This document shows, in pieces, positions 34,595 through 44,902 of a stretch of DNA of 64,000 bases. The DNA is taken from contig OX419757.1 of the NCBI GenBank assembly GCA_948567375.1, positions 19,406,001 to 19,470,000 of the forward strand, read 5' to 3'. Position numbers and translations under genes: made by a program. The first letter of the stretch is position 1, and the number at the start of each line of letters is the position of its first letter. This DNA comes from Lunularia cruciata (taxonomy: Eukaryota > Streptophyta > Marchantiopsida > Lunulariales > Lunulariaceae). Below the pieces are notes generated by a model. The model made no database searches. It was not told the origin of the DNA and worked only from the letters and a program-made list of their open reading frames with translations.

Positions 34595-35293
34595 TGTAAT
34601 ACTTTGAGGACAAGAGAAGAGAGAAAACATAGATTTCACACTCAATCATTCGATGCCCCAAAGGAGCACCTTCTCTTTATTATATAGACAAATAGGATCT
34701 CCTCCAAGGAAGCTCCACCATAGGATTAGGCACACAAATAGATGACCTATCAGCAAGATCCACCCTTGGATTACTTACTTGGATGGGTGACATGTCGGTC
34801 CAGGTCCTATGTGGTTTGGTCAAACAAGCTTTGATGAGAGGTAATCTTCTTGTAGGAACCACAAAATCACATGGGTAAGGTATTATTGGAAAGATCTCAA
34901 TGAGACAAACCAATGGGGGGGGAAAACCTCACATTTTTTAGGCCTAATTCATCCATTTAGGCCTCTGAAATTGCCTTCAAAGATTTCAGGCATATTTCAA
35001 TTACTACTTTATTAATAGAAGTCCCCTTTTGGTGATACCTCTTTCTGATCTGTTTAGTTCTTCATGTGAAATATCACTCCAGATGTTACTGAAACAATTT
35101 TCACTTTTAAATCATATGTCTAACTATTGGTTCTAAGGTTTTCAAGTCTATTTTGGTTTTTGCTCTATTAGTAGAAGTACTCTTTTGGTGATACTCCTAT
35201 CTGATCTATTTTGACTATCATGTATAACATCATTCCAAATGTTACCAAACCAAATTTCACATCTAGATCATATGGCTAGCTCTTGGTATTACA
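34595..35293 (+). mobile_element. Solo LTR D1
   Basis: 699 bases with termini TGTAATAC and GTATTACA and a perfect target duplication TTGGT (34590-34594 and 35294-35298). It interrupts A1 between methyltransferase and RT. The last third is an internal direct duplication of about 158 bp. No coding sequence. Orientation is assigned arbitrarily, since the ends are inverted and no internal region is present. Confidence 0.92.
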
Positions 35294-35544
35294 TTGGTCT
35301 ACTAAGGATGCAACTAGAGGACGTATGGAGCTTGCAGTTAGATCATAAGGAGTTTTTCACACTGAGGTTGGGACCTCTAGTGGTTGGGAGCATGACACTA
35401 TTGCTCCCAAGGGTCCAATGTAGCAGCCAGTCAATACCTCTTCCAATCCTACAACAATTACAGAGGATACTTGGGAGCCAAATCTTGAGCCTAAGCTCAG
35501 AGAGGAAAGACGGAGAGTTTGGAGATTTTTGAGGAGCTACACAA

Positions 35545-36900
35545 GTTGTTTTGCCTTCAATATGAAGGATTTGGGTGCTCTGAAGGAACTTGGTATACAA
35601 ATTGGGCTTACTAGCGATACACCAATTTTTTGACATCCTTACATATGTAGTGATATGGAGCGAGCATTGATTCAAAGTTGGAGTAGTGACCTTTTTGAGG
35701 CTGGTTTGGTGGAGATTTCACATGGAGAGTATGCATCAGCAACAATGATGCTAGCCAAGAAGGATATGCATGGAAGCTACACAAATAGGTAGATGTGTGG
35801 AGATTACCGTCCTCTCAACCGATAAACTAGGGTTGATCAGTATGCCATGCCTACACCAGAGGAGATCTTTGATGCAATTGGGCATGCAAAGGTCTTTAGT
35901 ACTTTGGATCTTCGAGCACAATATCATTAGTTGCCAATCAAGGAGGAGGATAAGTCCAAGATAGCATTTTGGGCTATTGATCCTCATGGTAATGGTGTGT
36001 TATATCAGTGAAGGTTCTTACCATTTGGGATGAAGAATGCTCTTGCTGAGCTCCAAAGATCATGGATAGGATCCTTGCTAGATTGGATTTTGCTTAGTGC
36101 TATATTGATGACATTTTGGTCTATAGCACTACTGTGGAAGAGCATGAAAGACAATTGTTGGAGGTGTTTGAGAGGTTGAGATCTCATGGACTCAAATTAC
36201 ATCCTGGGAAGTGTAGGTTCTTCCACAAGCAAGTTGAGTATTTGGGTCACACTATCTACCATAGAGAGCTTGGTGCTCAATAGACCAAGGTGGAGGCTAT
36301 TGTATGTATTCCTCAACCTATGGATGTGAGCAGAGTGCAAGCATTCCTTAGGTTGGCAAACTTCTATCACCACCATGTTAGATGATTTAGTGCCATTGCC
36401 AAGGCCTTGACAAAGTTGACCAAGCTTACATAGGAGTGGTGTTGGGGAGATGAGCATGAGAGAGCTTTTATAGAGCTCAAGGAGAGGTTGACATCTACTC
36501 TTATTTTGAGAGGACCAATCAGCGGATGACCATTTTAGGTTCACACTAATTGGAGTATGTTGGGGCTTGGAGCAGTGCTTACCCAACATGATGATGAGGG
36601 GAAGGAGTTTGTGGTGGCCTATGCTAGTTGCTCCAACAATGCAATTGAGGCAAAGTATAGTTCATAAGAGGGAGAGTGTTTGGCAGCATTTTGGGAAATA
36701 GTACATTTTTGATATTACCTATATGGTAACCCCTTCACTCTCATCACTTATCATCAGCCACTAAAGTGGTTGATGGAGTCCAACAAGCTTTCAGGAAAGC
36801 TTGCACAATGGGCTCTGATTTTATAAGAGTATGATTTCATGGTTGTTCATAGACTAAGAGTGGTGAACCGTGATGAAGATGTGTTGAGTAGAAACCCATG
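35545..36900 (+). pseudogene. A1 reverse transcriptase and RNase H
   Basis: Domains in order across two frames: LREERRRVWRFL-like lead-in, MCGDYRPLN (35793-35820), VFSTLDLRAQYH (35890-35930, catalytic Asp of motif A), RFLPFGMKNA (motif B), CYIDDILVYS (near 36094-36123, the catalytic YIDD box), VEYLGHTI and the thumb. RNase H follows: LGLGAVLTQHDDEGKEFVVAYAS, EGECLAAFWEI and NRDEDVLSRNP. Stops and one or two frameshifts occur, but the catalytic YIDD is intact. The sequence clearly differs from the B and C families. Confidence 0.85.
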
Positions 36901-37289
36901 TCCCAGCCAGCATGATCAGATTAGAGCACATTGGCATGGTGAGACAAATGAGGAGATGGTGCCAGGTTAGCATGCATCTGCCTTTCTCTTAATAGCTTCT
37001 GAGGCTTTGGTGGTATCTCTCTCAGCGCATACAAGAGCAGTTATTGAGGTCATAGATCCAAAGAGTGAAGATATTGGTATAGTTTAGCGAGGCATTCATG
37101 ATGATGTCTTAGTGATGGACTATCTTTGCATTGGTGTTGTGGGTGGCATAGTTGGGACCAAGGAGAGAGAACTTGTCCTTCAGTGAGCTAGGCGGTTCAG
37201 ATTGGAAGGAAGACACCTTCTTCATGTATGGCAGGATAGTAGAGTGTGAGTAGTACCACTTCCATCTCAAAGACTACAGTTGGTCCGTC

Positions 37290-37960
37290 ATGCTCATGAG
37301 GAGTTTTAGGTCTTGTGTGACAAGGATTTGATTGATGATCGTACTACCTCTCAAGATCACCCTAAGGTAGATGGCTTAGCAGAGAGAGTGGTTCAAACTA
37401 TGAAGAGAGGATTTCAAAAGTATAGTTTGCAAAGAGGCAAACTATACTTTTAAACTGGGAGATCAAGATCTCTAGTTACTTTGGTTAGCCATGGGCTATC
37501 AATTCAGCCGGCAAGCCTCTTTAGCATCCTTCTCTCCTTACTTTCTACTCTATGGACGAGATCCTAATTTACATACAACCATTCATCAAGATGATATTGT
37601 AATGTTGGACATGGATGATCCAGATGTATGGATGAGCGCATGTTCTCAACGGGTAGAGATCTTTTGGAGAGTGATGCTGATGGCCTTTGATTACTTGGTG
37701 ATTTCTCAACATAGAGATAACTTATGCTATGCTACTATTCAAGGAGGAGGTTATAGATCCTTGATCTGTCAATTTCATCCAAGGGACTATGTATATCTAC
37801 AACATACAACACCAACGATACTTGATGTTTCTACAAGCCGCACTATCTTGAGAGTGTGTGAGGTTTTGCCATCTAGATTCCTTGTGATGCAAGGACATGA
37901 TGGAGATTTTTGGAAGGATCATGTGCACAATTGTGTACCATTCCACCTCCCAAACATTAA
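37290..37960 (+). pseudogene. A1 integrase remnant (core deleted)
   Basis: A VRHAHEEF fragment of the zinc module near 37300 is followed within about 70 bases by HPKVDGLAERVVQTMKRGF, the block holding the last catalytic Glu. The remaining zinc ligands and the two catalytic Asp blocks are missing, so a deletion removed most of the catalytic core. The C-terminal domain remains in the open frame 37491-38081: FSPYFLLYGRDPNL, then FHPRDYVYLQ and ILRVCEVLPSRFLVMQG. This copy could not integrate. Confidence 0.8.
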
Positions 37961-38006
37961 TGGTACTATGGACCTAAGCTTGGCACTTGTACATGCAAGA
38001 TTGAGG

Positions 38007-38131
38007 TGTATGTTATGCAGCTCTTTTGGTGGAGCTACTATGTTAGTGTGTTATAGTTGTTCAAGAGTATGGCATGTATGACTCCTCCCCTCATGATGGT
38101 TCCTCAAGGATAGTGGTTAAGTCCTAAATGT
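38007..38131 (+). pseudogene. PHD finger at the C-terminus of the A1 polyprotein
   Basis: Cysteine/histidine spacing follows a PHD finger. Cys-x2-Cys is at 38007-38018, then GGATMLV-C-x2-C, then the aromatic W-H pair at 38069-38074. One frameshift later come Cys-M-T-P-P-L, VPxG, Trp and, finally, Pro-Lys-Cys (to 38131). A stop occupies the position before Trp, and the seventh ligand Cys appears as Ser. PHD fingers bind zinc and usually read histone H3 tails; a hydrophobic MLVC-x-x-C and W-H are typical. It continues the integrase frame, so it was part of the same polyprotein, in the place where chromoviruses have a chromodomain. Confidence 0.82.
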
Positions 38132-38303
38132 ACTTGACTTATAGCTAATTCATCCTTTATATGGTATAAATTGCAGATAGCAACTAACAATGGGGCTTGA
38201 TAGCACATGGCCTCTTGATCTTTTGCCCACCATAGGTATAGCATATACTTGAAGTAGATGGCTATATGGAGTTAGAGGGACCTAACGGCCAGCTAAGAGT
38301 GCA

Positions 38304-38410
38304 ATTGTAGCACTTTAGAGTCTATGTACGACTTATGTGTGAGTTATGTGTCTATAGTGTATGATGTTGACAATGATGTATGTTGTGTTGTGATGTTTAT
38401 ATGCACGACA
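38304..38410 (+). repeat. Extra copy of the A1 LTR tail
   Basis: Matches 45284-45371 (TTATGTGTGAGTTATGTGTC and flanks) and ends GCACGACA; two bases (AT) later begins CGTCATGCC, the start of the 3' LTR. The two form an imperfect palindrome like the junction of two LTRs. Confidence 0.75.
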
Positions 38411-38480
38411 ATCGTCATGCCATTTACAACTTTGCATCTAGATTGCTTGGACATTGGAGTAGTAGTGATGGTGGTTAGAT
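38411..38480 (+). repeat. A1 3' LTR, first part
   Basis: Matches 21647-21717 and is interrupted by B1 after about 70 bases at TTAGA. Confidence 0.85.
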
Positions 38481-38889
38481 GTAACAATATGGAGTTTAAT
38501 GACATAGTTAGTAAGGCTAACAAAGTAGAGAATAAGCCAAATTAGCCTAGATATTCTAGAAGCATCTAGGAAGCTTCTTGGGAAGCTTCCCAACTAGTTA
38601 ACTTGCACTTCTAGAAGGAAGCTTCTAGAAGCTTCTAACTAGCTTAGCTTGCACGCCAAGTAGGCGGCTTCTAGAAGGAAGCTTCTTGAGAAGCTTCCTA
38701 GTTAACTTGGCTTGCACTCTAAGGAAGTGGCTCAAGGAAGCTTCTTGAGAAGCTTCTCAAGGGCTTTGTATGCTACCTATAAATACCAAAGCCAAAGCTC
38801 ATGCTAGGCATTTGGGTTTTTCCCTCATTCAAACATCCCCATGTGAGCTTCCATTCTCCTATTTCTCTCCTAGGTCTTGGTCTTTTACA
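38481..38889 (+). repeat. B1 5' LTR
   Basis: TGTAACAATATGG...GGTCTTTTACA. It contains clustered AAGCTTC / GAAGCTT blocks, many overlapping in inverted orientation, and a likely transcription start downstream of CTATAAATACC (38776-38786), a TATA box. Confidence 0.92.
38776..38786 (+). promoter_or_regulatory. TATA box in the B1 5' LTR
   Basis: CTATAAATACC lies about 105 bases before the LTR end, the expected place for the U3/R boundary. The B2 5' LTR has the same box on its minus strand near 49536-49545, and the B3 LTR near 61055. Confidence 0.6.
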
Positions 38890-38890
38890 T

Positions 38891-38902
38891 TGGTATCAGA
38901 GC
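38891..38902 (+). other. B1 primer-binding site (initiator tRNA-Met)
   Basis: TGGTATCAGAGC begins two bases after the LTR, complementary to the 3' end of plant initiator tRNA-Met, the usual chromovirus primer. Confidence 0.93.
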
Positions 38903-39158
38903 AAGAATGGAATGGATGGAATTTATGGACCACCAAATCCACTTCCACCAAACCATTGGGATTTTCATGTCCAGCATTACCCAAGCATTGTTCACACAAT
39001 TCATCACCTCGCGCTTTGGGTAGGATTTTCTGCATATGATCACCATGTTTGAGGAACCCTTGATACTTCTAGTTGTAACTTATGGATAACGGTGGACATG
39101 TTGTATCTATGTGTTAATCAATTAGATAAATTGAGGGTAGTGGAATAGAGTAGTATCT

Positions 39159-40790
39159 ATGGCGGCAATACCAAATGTTATCCTTGCAATGCAACAACAA
39201 ATTGAGCATCTTACTCAATTGTTGGATGAATGAGACTAGCAACAACAAGAATATATAGAGAGAGTGCCAGTTCAAGATGGAGAAGATCACATTTGATTTC
39301 CAAAACCCAAGGTGTTTGAAGGCAAGAATTTTCCGTGCATAATGGAGAACTTTGTGTTCAACTACAAATGTTACTTTGAAGCCACCAATCTTCAAGACGA
39401 GCGAAAACAAATTCTCTTGGCTTCTAGCCAATTGGATGTGTGGCAAAAATTTGGTGGAAATTCTGTGTGGAACAAGCTGAATGATAGATTTTTACATTGA
39501 TTTTAACATGGGCAGAACTCAAGGATGCAATACTTGGTCGATTTCAAACTATAAATGCCACCCGAGCCGCATGAGATAAATTGGCGGAGTTGAAGCAAAT
39601 TGGCTTACTAAGGAACTACATCACATAATTTCAAAACATCATCTTGCAAATTCTAGATATCCAATTGAAATACTCCGAGCACAAGAGAAGAGAGAAAACA
39701 CAGATTACACTCAACATTTGGTGCCCCAAAGGAGCACCTTCTCTTTGTTAAATAGACAAAGAGGATCTCCTCCAAGGAAGCTCCACCATAGGATTAGGCA
39801 CACAAAAAGGTGACATGTCAGCAAGCTCCATCCTTGGATTATGTACTTGGATGGGTGACATGTTGGTCTAGGTCCTATCTGGTTGGTCAAACAAGCTTTG
39901 ACCAAAAGGAATATTTTAAGGAATCTTCTTGTAAAGTCTCAGAATCACATGAGTAAGGTACCATTGGAAAGCTCTTGACGAGACAAACTAGGAGGAGGGA
40001 AGGCCAGCCTCTCCTCTATCAAGGGAGGGTTTGGCACATTTTTTAGGCCTAATTCATCCATTTAGGCCTCCGAAATTGCCTTCAAAGATTTCAGGCATAT
40101 TTTGGTTCCTACTCTATTAGTAGAAGCCCCTTTTTGATACCTCTTTCTGATTTGTTTAGTATATCATGTGTAATATCCTTTTAGATGTTACCAAACCAAT
40201 TTTCACCTTTAAATCATATGTCTAGCTATTGGTTCTAAGGTTCTCATATTTTGGTTTTTGCTCTATTAGTAGAAGTACTCTTTTGGTGATACTTCTATCT
40301 AATCTATTTTTACCATCATGTATAACATCATTCTAGGTATTACCAAACTGAATTTCACATCTAGATCATATGGCTAGCTCTTGGTATTACACCAAGAAGG
40401 TGAAGTTTTGGATATATTTGTGCAAGGATTGAAGTCACAAACCAAATTGGAGGTGACCATGCAGGAGCCACAGAACATAGAAGAAGCCATGCAATTGGTT
40501 GAGCATGTTGATTCCTTGGTTGCAACAACTTGATCTCGACCTCGACCTACACAAAGCCTACCAATACACTACGCACGAGTGGAAGAACCAGTACTAATGG
40601 ATATTGATGCTATCCAACAGACACCACTTGGTATAGCGGATAGAGAAAGATTGTGACAAATGGAGGTTGCTTTTATTATTGCCAAGTTGGACATCACATT
40701 GCTGAATGTCCACTTATGAATGGGCAACCTTGACAAGTTGCCCAGATGGGGTTTGTGGAACAAAATGATCAGGGAAACAAAAGAATCCCA
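39159..40790 (+). pseudogene. B1 gag, interrupted by D2
   Basis: Starts MAAIPNVILAMQQQIEHLTQLL at 39159. A gag domain follows with PKPKVFEGKN, a YFEATNLQDERKQILLASSQL block, then D2 (39666-40391), then LDIFVQGLKSQTKLEVTM and EAMQLVEHVDSL. The zinc knuckle (40668-40709) has its second Cys replaced by Tyr and a new Cys one codon later; B2 keeps the canonical CX2CX4HX4C. Stops are common. Gag forms the particle and binds RNA. Confidence 0.8.
39666..40391 (+). mobile_element. Solo LTR D2
   Basis: Termini TGAAATAC and GTATTACA, flanked by CCAAT (39661-39665) and CCAAG (40392-40396), a 5-base target duplication with one mismatch. It matches D1 along its length, including the ~158-bp internal duplication, and disrupts the B1 gag. 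It is the fifth level of the nest: LINE, B2, A1, B1, D2. Confidence 0.9.
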
Positions 40791-40844
40791 ATAAGAGATT
40801 TCGAGCCGCCTATTGGGAGCTTGATTAGTTCCAATGGGATTGAA

Positions 40845-41177
40845 GGCTTGACCTATGCAAGTTTGCTTCACTTGCAAGGTACGATATCTAATTAGGGTTG
40901 TAGGATTTTGGTTGATTCCGGAAGATTGGGGAATTGCATGTCTATGCAAGTAGCAAAGGAATTTGGTATTCCTATCAAGTCAATGATTGGAAGTAGATTG
41001 ATGATGGCGGATGGTAGACAGAGTTTTGCATTCGGTACCTCACATCCTGTTACCTTCACAATTGGGGAGGAGTGTTTGGAGTGTATGAGGTTTGTAGTGG
41101 CACCTCTACACTATGATATCATTCTGGATCTACCTTGGCTTGAATGTCATAAGGTTCAATTTGATTGGACCCGATGA
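40845..41177 (+). pseudogene. B1 aspartic protease
   Basis: The open part 40908-41177 starts VDSGRLGN, with the catalytic D-S-G intact, followed by a conserved MADGRQSFAFGTSHPV block and DIILDLPWLECHKVQFDW, which fits the second half of the retropepsin fold. A stop separates it from gag. It would cleave the polyprotein. Confidence 0.85.
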
Positions 41178-41509
41178 CAAATTCAAGTACAACACCAAGG
41201 AAGGAATTTTTGACTAGGTTGTTTGGCACCTCTGAGTAAGACACCTAAGAATAGTCAATCCCAAGATGGGAATTTTGTTGAGAAGGAAGCCATAGAGCAA
41301 ACCTTGAAGGGAGATTAGTCCCAAGATGGGAAGTTTGCCAAGAAGGCAACCATGGAGCAAGCTTGGAAGAGAGATGAGTCCTTGGAAGGGAAGTTGGTTA
41401 TTAAAGCAGCCATAGAGCAATCTTTGGAAGAAGATAAGTTTGTATTCACAATGTGAATCAAGCCAATTGCAGAGGAACAATCTAAGGAGGGCAAGAGCTT
41501 CATCAAGCA

Positions 41510-42860
41510 ATGGTTGATCAGATAGTTCAGGATTTTGCGGATGTATTTCCGGATGATCTGCCAAAGGGATTACCCTCCGATCAAGGTATGCCCTTCAAGA
41601 TTGAGTTATTGCCAGGGAGTACTCTAGTGAGTAGACCAATCTATCAGCTCTCAGCAAAGGAGTTGGAGGAGTTGCAAATAACACTTATAGAGTTGTTGGA
41701 GAAGGACTTCATATGACATATTATCTCTCCTTGGGAAGCACCAATACTAATTGTTCCAAGGAAGGATGGAGGACTTTGTTTTTGTATTGATTATTGTGGG
41801 CTCAATAAGCAAATTGTGAAGAATGCATATCCTTTGCCTTGGATTGATGACTTGCTTGATCAACTAAGTGGAGCATGCTACTTTTCCAAGTTGGATCTTT
41901 GTAGTGGCTATTGGCAAATTCCTATTGATAAAGAAGATGTGCAAAAGACTGCCTTTTGCACAAGGTATGGGCATTTCGAGTGGAGAGTTCTACCTTTTGG
42001 ACTCACTAGTGCTCCAGCGGTCTTTATGGATCAGTTGCATCAAGTGTTGGATGGACTATTGGATTGGTCCATGGTGGTATTCTTTGGATGATATCTTAAT
42101 CTATAGTAAGATAGAGGCAGAATACATGAATCATGTGCGAGAAGTCCTAAGATGACTACGACAATGGAAATTGTACTGCAAGAAGTCAAAGTGTGCCTTT
42201 TGGCAGAAGGAGGTTACCTTCTTGGGTCATAAGATCTCATCAAAGGGGATCAAGATGGAAGAAGAAAAAATCAAGGCCATTACTGATTGGCCTACCCCAA
42301 AGGATGCTTCAACACTACGAGCATTCAATGGATTGGCCAGTTTTTACCGATGGTTCATCCACTATTATGCTCATGTGGTTACACCATTGACTGACCTCTT
42401 GGGAAAGAACTTGAGCTTCTAGTGGACCACCAAGCATGAAGAAGCATTCCAGAAGTTAAAGCATATGGTGTCTTCAAGACCCATTCTTCAATCATATGAT
42501 CCTCAACTACCTTGTGTGGTTGATTTTGATGCTTCTAACTTTGCAATTGGAGCTATGTTGCAACAAGAATTCCCAGATGGACTACATCCCATTGCCTTTG
42601 TGTCTTGCTGACTCAATACAGCTGAAAGAAATTACTCTGCTTAAAATCAAGAACAACTTGCAATGGTATATGCCACCAAGGTATGGAGGCATTATCTCTT
42701 GGGAAAACAAGTGATCATGCAAACTGATCACAAGCCATTGTTGCAGACCTTACACTTGGAACACATGAAGAGTCTACATCATTGATGGGAAGAGCAACTC
42801 CAATTGTTTGACATCAAACTTGAGTATAAACCAAGTTAGTTCTATGTCATCCCTGATGCT
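41510..42860 (+). pseudogene. B1 reverse transcriptase and RNase H
   Basis: Consecutive open pieces give QDFADVFPDDLPKGLP, then CFCIDYCGLNKQ, DLLDQLSGACYFSKLDLCSGYWQI (motif A), FGLTSAPAVFMDQ (motif B), a frameshift inside the FLDDILIYS catalytic box near 42085, then VTFLGHKISSKGI. RNase H follows: SYDPQLPCVVDFDASNFAIG (catalytic Asp), LAMVYATKVWRHYLLGKQVIMQTDHKPL, and IPDALSHPPDL. These are classic chromovirus domains. At least four stops and two frameshifts break it. Confidence 0.9.
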
Positions 42861-44480
42861 CTATCACACCCACCTGATTTGAAGTCTCTTCTTCTCATCA
42901 CGGTGGCAATTACGATGATGTCAATTGATCCCAAGGTCCATAACAAGTTTTGGTCAGCTCTACAACAAGATCCCTTCTTCCAAATGGTACATGGTCGTCT
43001 AACAGCAGGCGACAAGGAGTACAACACCTTCTCCTTCAAGGAAGGCCTTCTATTCTATGCGGACCGGATCTATGTTCAAGCCAAAGGTGATCTCCGACTT
43101 GTGCACCTTCAAAAAGCCCATGATCTACCAATAGCTGGTCACATGGGGGTAGACAAGACCTTGGGTACCCTCTAACGCCAATGGTGGTGGCCCAACATGA
43201 CACGAGATGTTTGGGAGTTTGTTTAATCGTGTAAGATTTGTCAATGCAACAAGGCCAGCAACCAAAAGCCGAGTGGACTCCTTCAACCACTTCCTATTCC
43301 AACTACTGGTTGGGAACATGTGAGCTTAGATCTCATCACCTCCTTGCCCAAGACACAACAAGGTCACACAATAATTGTGGTGTTTGTGGATAAGCTTAGT
43401 AAGCAAATCCATTTGGCACCAACGATTGATATTGTGGATGCTCTAACCTTGGTGCAACTCTACTTTGATAATGTATTCAAGCATCATGGGATACCATATG
43501 TACTCATCTCCGACCATGATCCTTGCTTCACCAAAAAAATTTGGCAAACCTTCTTCCAGATACTTGGCACCAAATTTGCTTTGTCCACATCCTATCATCC
43601 TCAAACTGATAGAAAAACTAAACATGAAAATTGCACCTTGGAAGATATGCTTTGTGCCTTCTTCAATATTCACCATACCAATTGGGATGAATGTCTTTCA
43701 GTTGCGGAGTTTGCATACAACAATTCTAAACAGGAAAGCACCGGATTCTCTCCTTTCTTTCTCAATTTTGGCCAAGATCCGCTTGTCTTTAGATCTCTTC
43801 TTACTCCTCTCCCGTCTTAGATCCCTCAAACTTCAACCTTCATGACCACCATATCCAAATCTCTCCAATAAGCTAAATCTCACCTCCTTGTTGCTCAGAA
43901 TTGTCAAAAACAATATGCGGACCACCTTCAATGTGATCTCACCTTTGAAGTTGGTGATATAGTTATACTATCTTCTAGTAAACTACCCCTCCCACTTGAT
44001 ACCTAATTTTGTAAACTTGCCCCTAATTGGATAGGACCTTTTGATGTCACCTAAATTGTCTCTCCTGTTGCTTATCAACTTGCCTTGCCTTCTCACATGC
44101 ACATCCATCTTGTCTTTCATATTTCCAAGTTGACACCATTTGTTCCTAACCCCTCTTCTTTTTCCTCTTGAGTCCAACCTCCTCCTCTCCCTATCCCTAC
44201 CAATCATCGTGAGGAGTATGAAGTTGATCGTATCTTTGCGCATCGCCACATCCAACACAAACAACATTGACAACATACAAAGTATGAAGTTGATTGTATC
44301 TTTTCACATCACCACATCCAACATGGACAACGTTGACAACATACGGAGTACAAGGTCCTTTGGAAAGGGTATCTCCTTCATGATGCCACATGGGAACCTC
44401 TTTCTCACCTCCAAAATGCACAGACGGCCATCTAGGAGTTTGCAGCTTCAATGGCAACAAGGACATCACCAACTAGTGGT
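42861..44480 (+). pseudogene. B1 integrase and chromodomain
   Basis: The HHCC zinc module (AHDLPIAGHMG, later CKICQCNK) precedes SLDLITSLP (first Asp) and LISDHDPCFT (second Asp). The third catalytic position reads DRKTKHEN where relatives have DGQTE, so Glu is Lys. The C-terminal domain (FEVGDIVIL, YQLALPSHMHIHLVFHISKL) follows. The chromodomain at 44205-44440 contains EEYEVDRIFAHR and YKVLWKGYLLHDATWEPLSHL; a 66-base in-frame tandem duplication (44215-44280 and 44281-44346) splits it. Chromodomains read histone modifications to direct insertion. Confidence 0.88.
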
Positions 44481-44489
44481 GGGAAAATA

Positions 44490-44897
44490 TGTAATAATAT
44501 GGAGTTTAGAGACGTAGTTAGTAAAGCTAATGAAGTAGAGAATAAGCCAAATTAGCCTAGAATATTCTAGAAGCATCTAGAAAGCTTCTTGGGAAGCTTC
44601 CCAACTAGTTAACTTGCACCCCAAGCAAGTAGCTTCTCAAAGCTTCTAACTAGCTTAGCATGCATACCAAGTAGGTGGCTTCTAGAAGGAAGCTTGAGAA
44701 GCTTCCTAGTTAACTTGGCTTGCACTCTAAGAAAGCGGCTCAAGGAATCTCCTTGAGAAGCTTCTCAAGGACTTTGTATGCTACCTTTAAATACCAAAGC
44801 CAAAGCTCATGCTAGGCATTCAGAGTTTTCCCTTATTCAAACATTCCAATGTGAGCTTCCATTCTCCTATTTCTCTCCTTGGTCTTGGTCTTTTACA
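44490..44897 (+). repeat. B1 3' LTR
   Basis: TGTAATAATATGG...GGTCTTTTACA, preceded by the purine-rich AGTGGTGGGAAAATA, a polypurine tract. Confidence 0.92.
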
Positions 44898-44902
44898 TTA
44901 GA

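Larger units (their letters stand above)
38481..44897 (+). mobile_element. Chromovirus B1, full length with D2 inside
   Basis: LTRs are 38481-38889 and 44490-44897; the target duplication TTAGA is perfect (38476-38480 and 44898-44902). The primer site is at 38891-38902. Internal order: gag with knuckle, protease, RT, RNase H, integrase, chromodomain. It sits in the 3' LTR of A1. The two LTRs differ by many substitutions and indels, so it is clearly older than C1. Without D2 the element is about 5.7 kb. Confidence 0.93.

Noticed and set aside
44140-44517. Plus 125-codon frame at the end of B1
   Set aside because: It is an off-frame reading of the chromodomain region, recurring as minus frames in B2 and B3.
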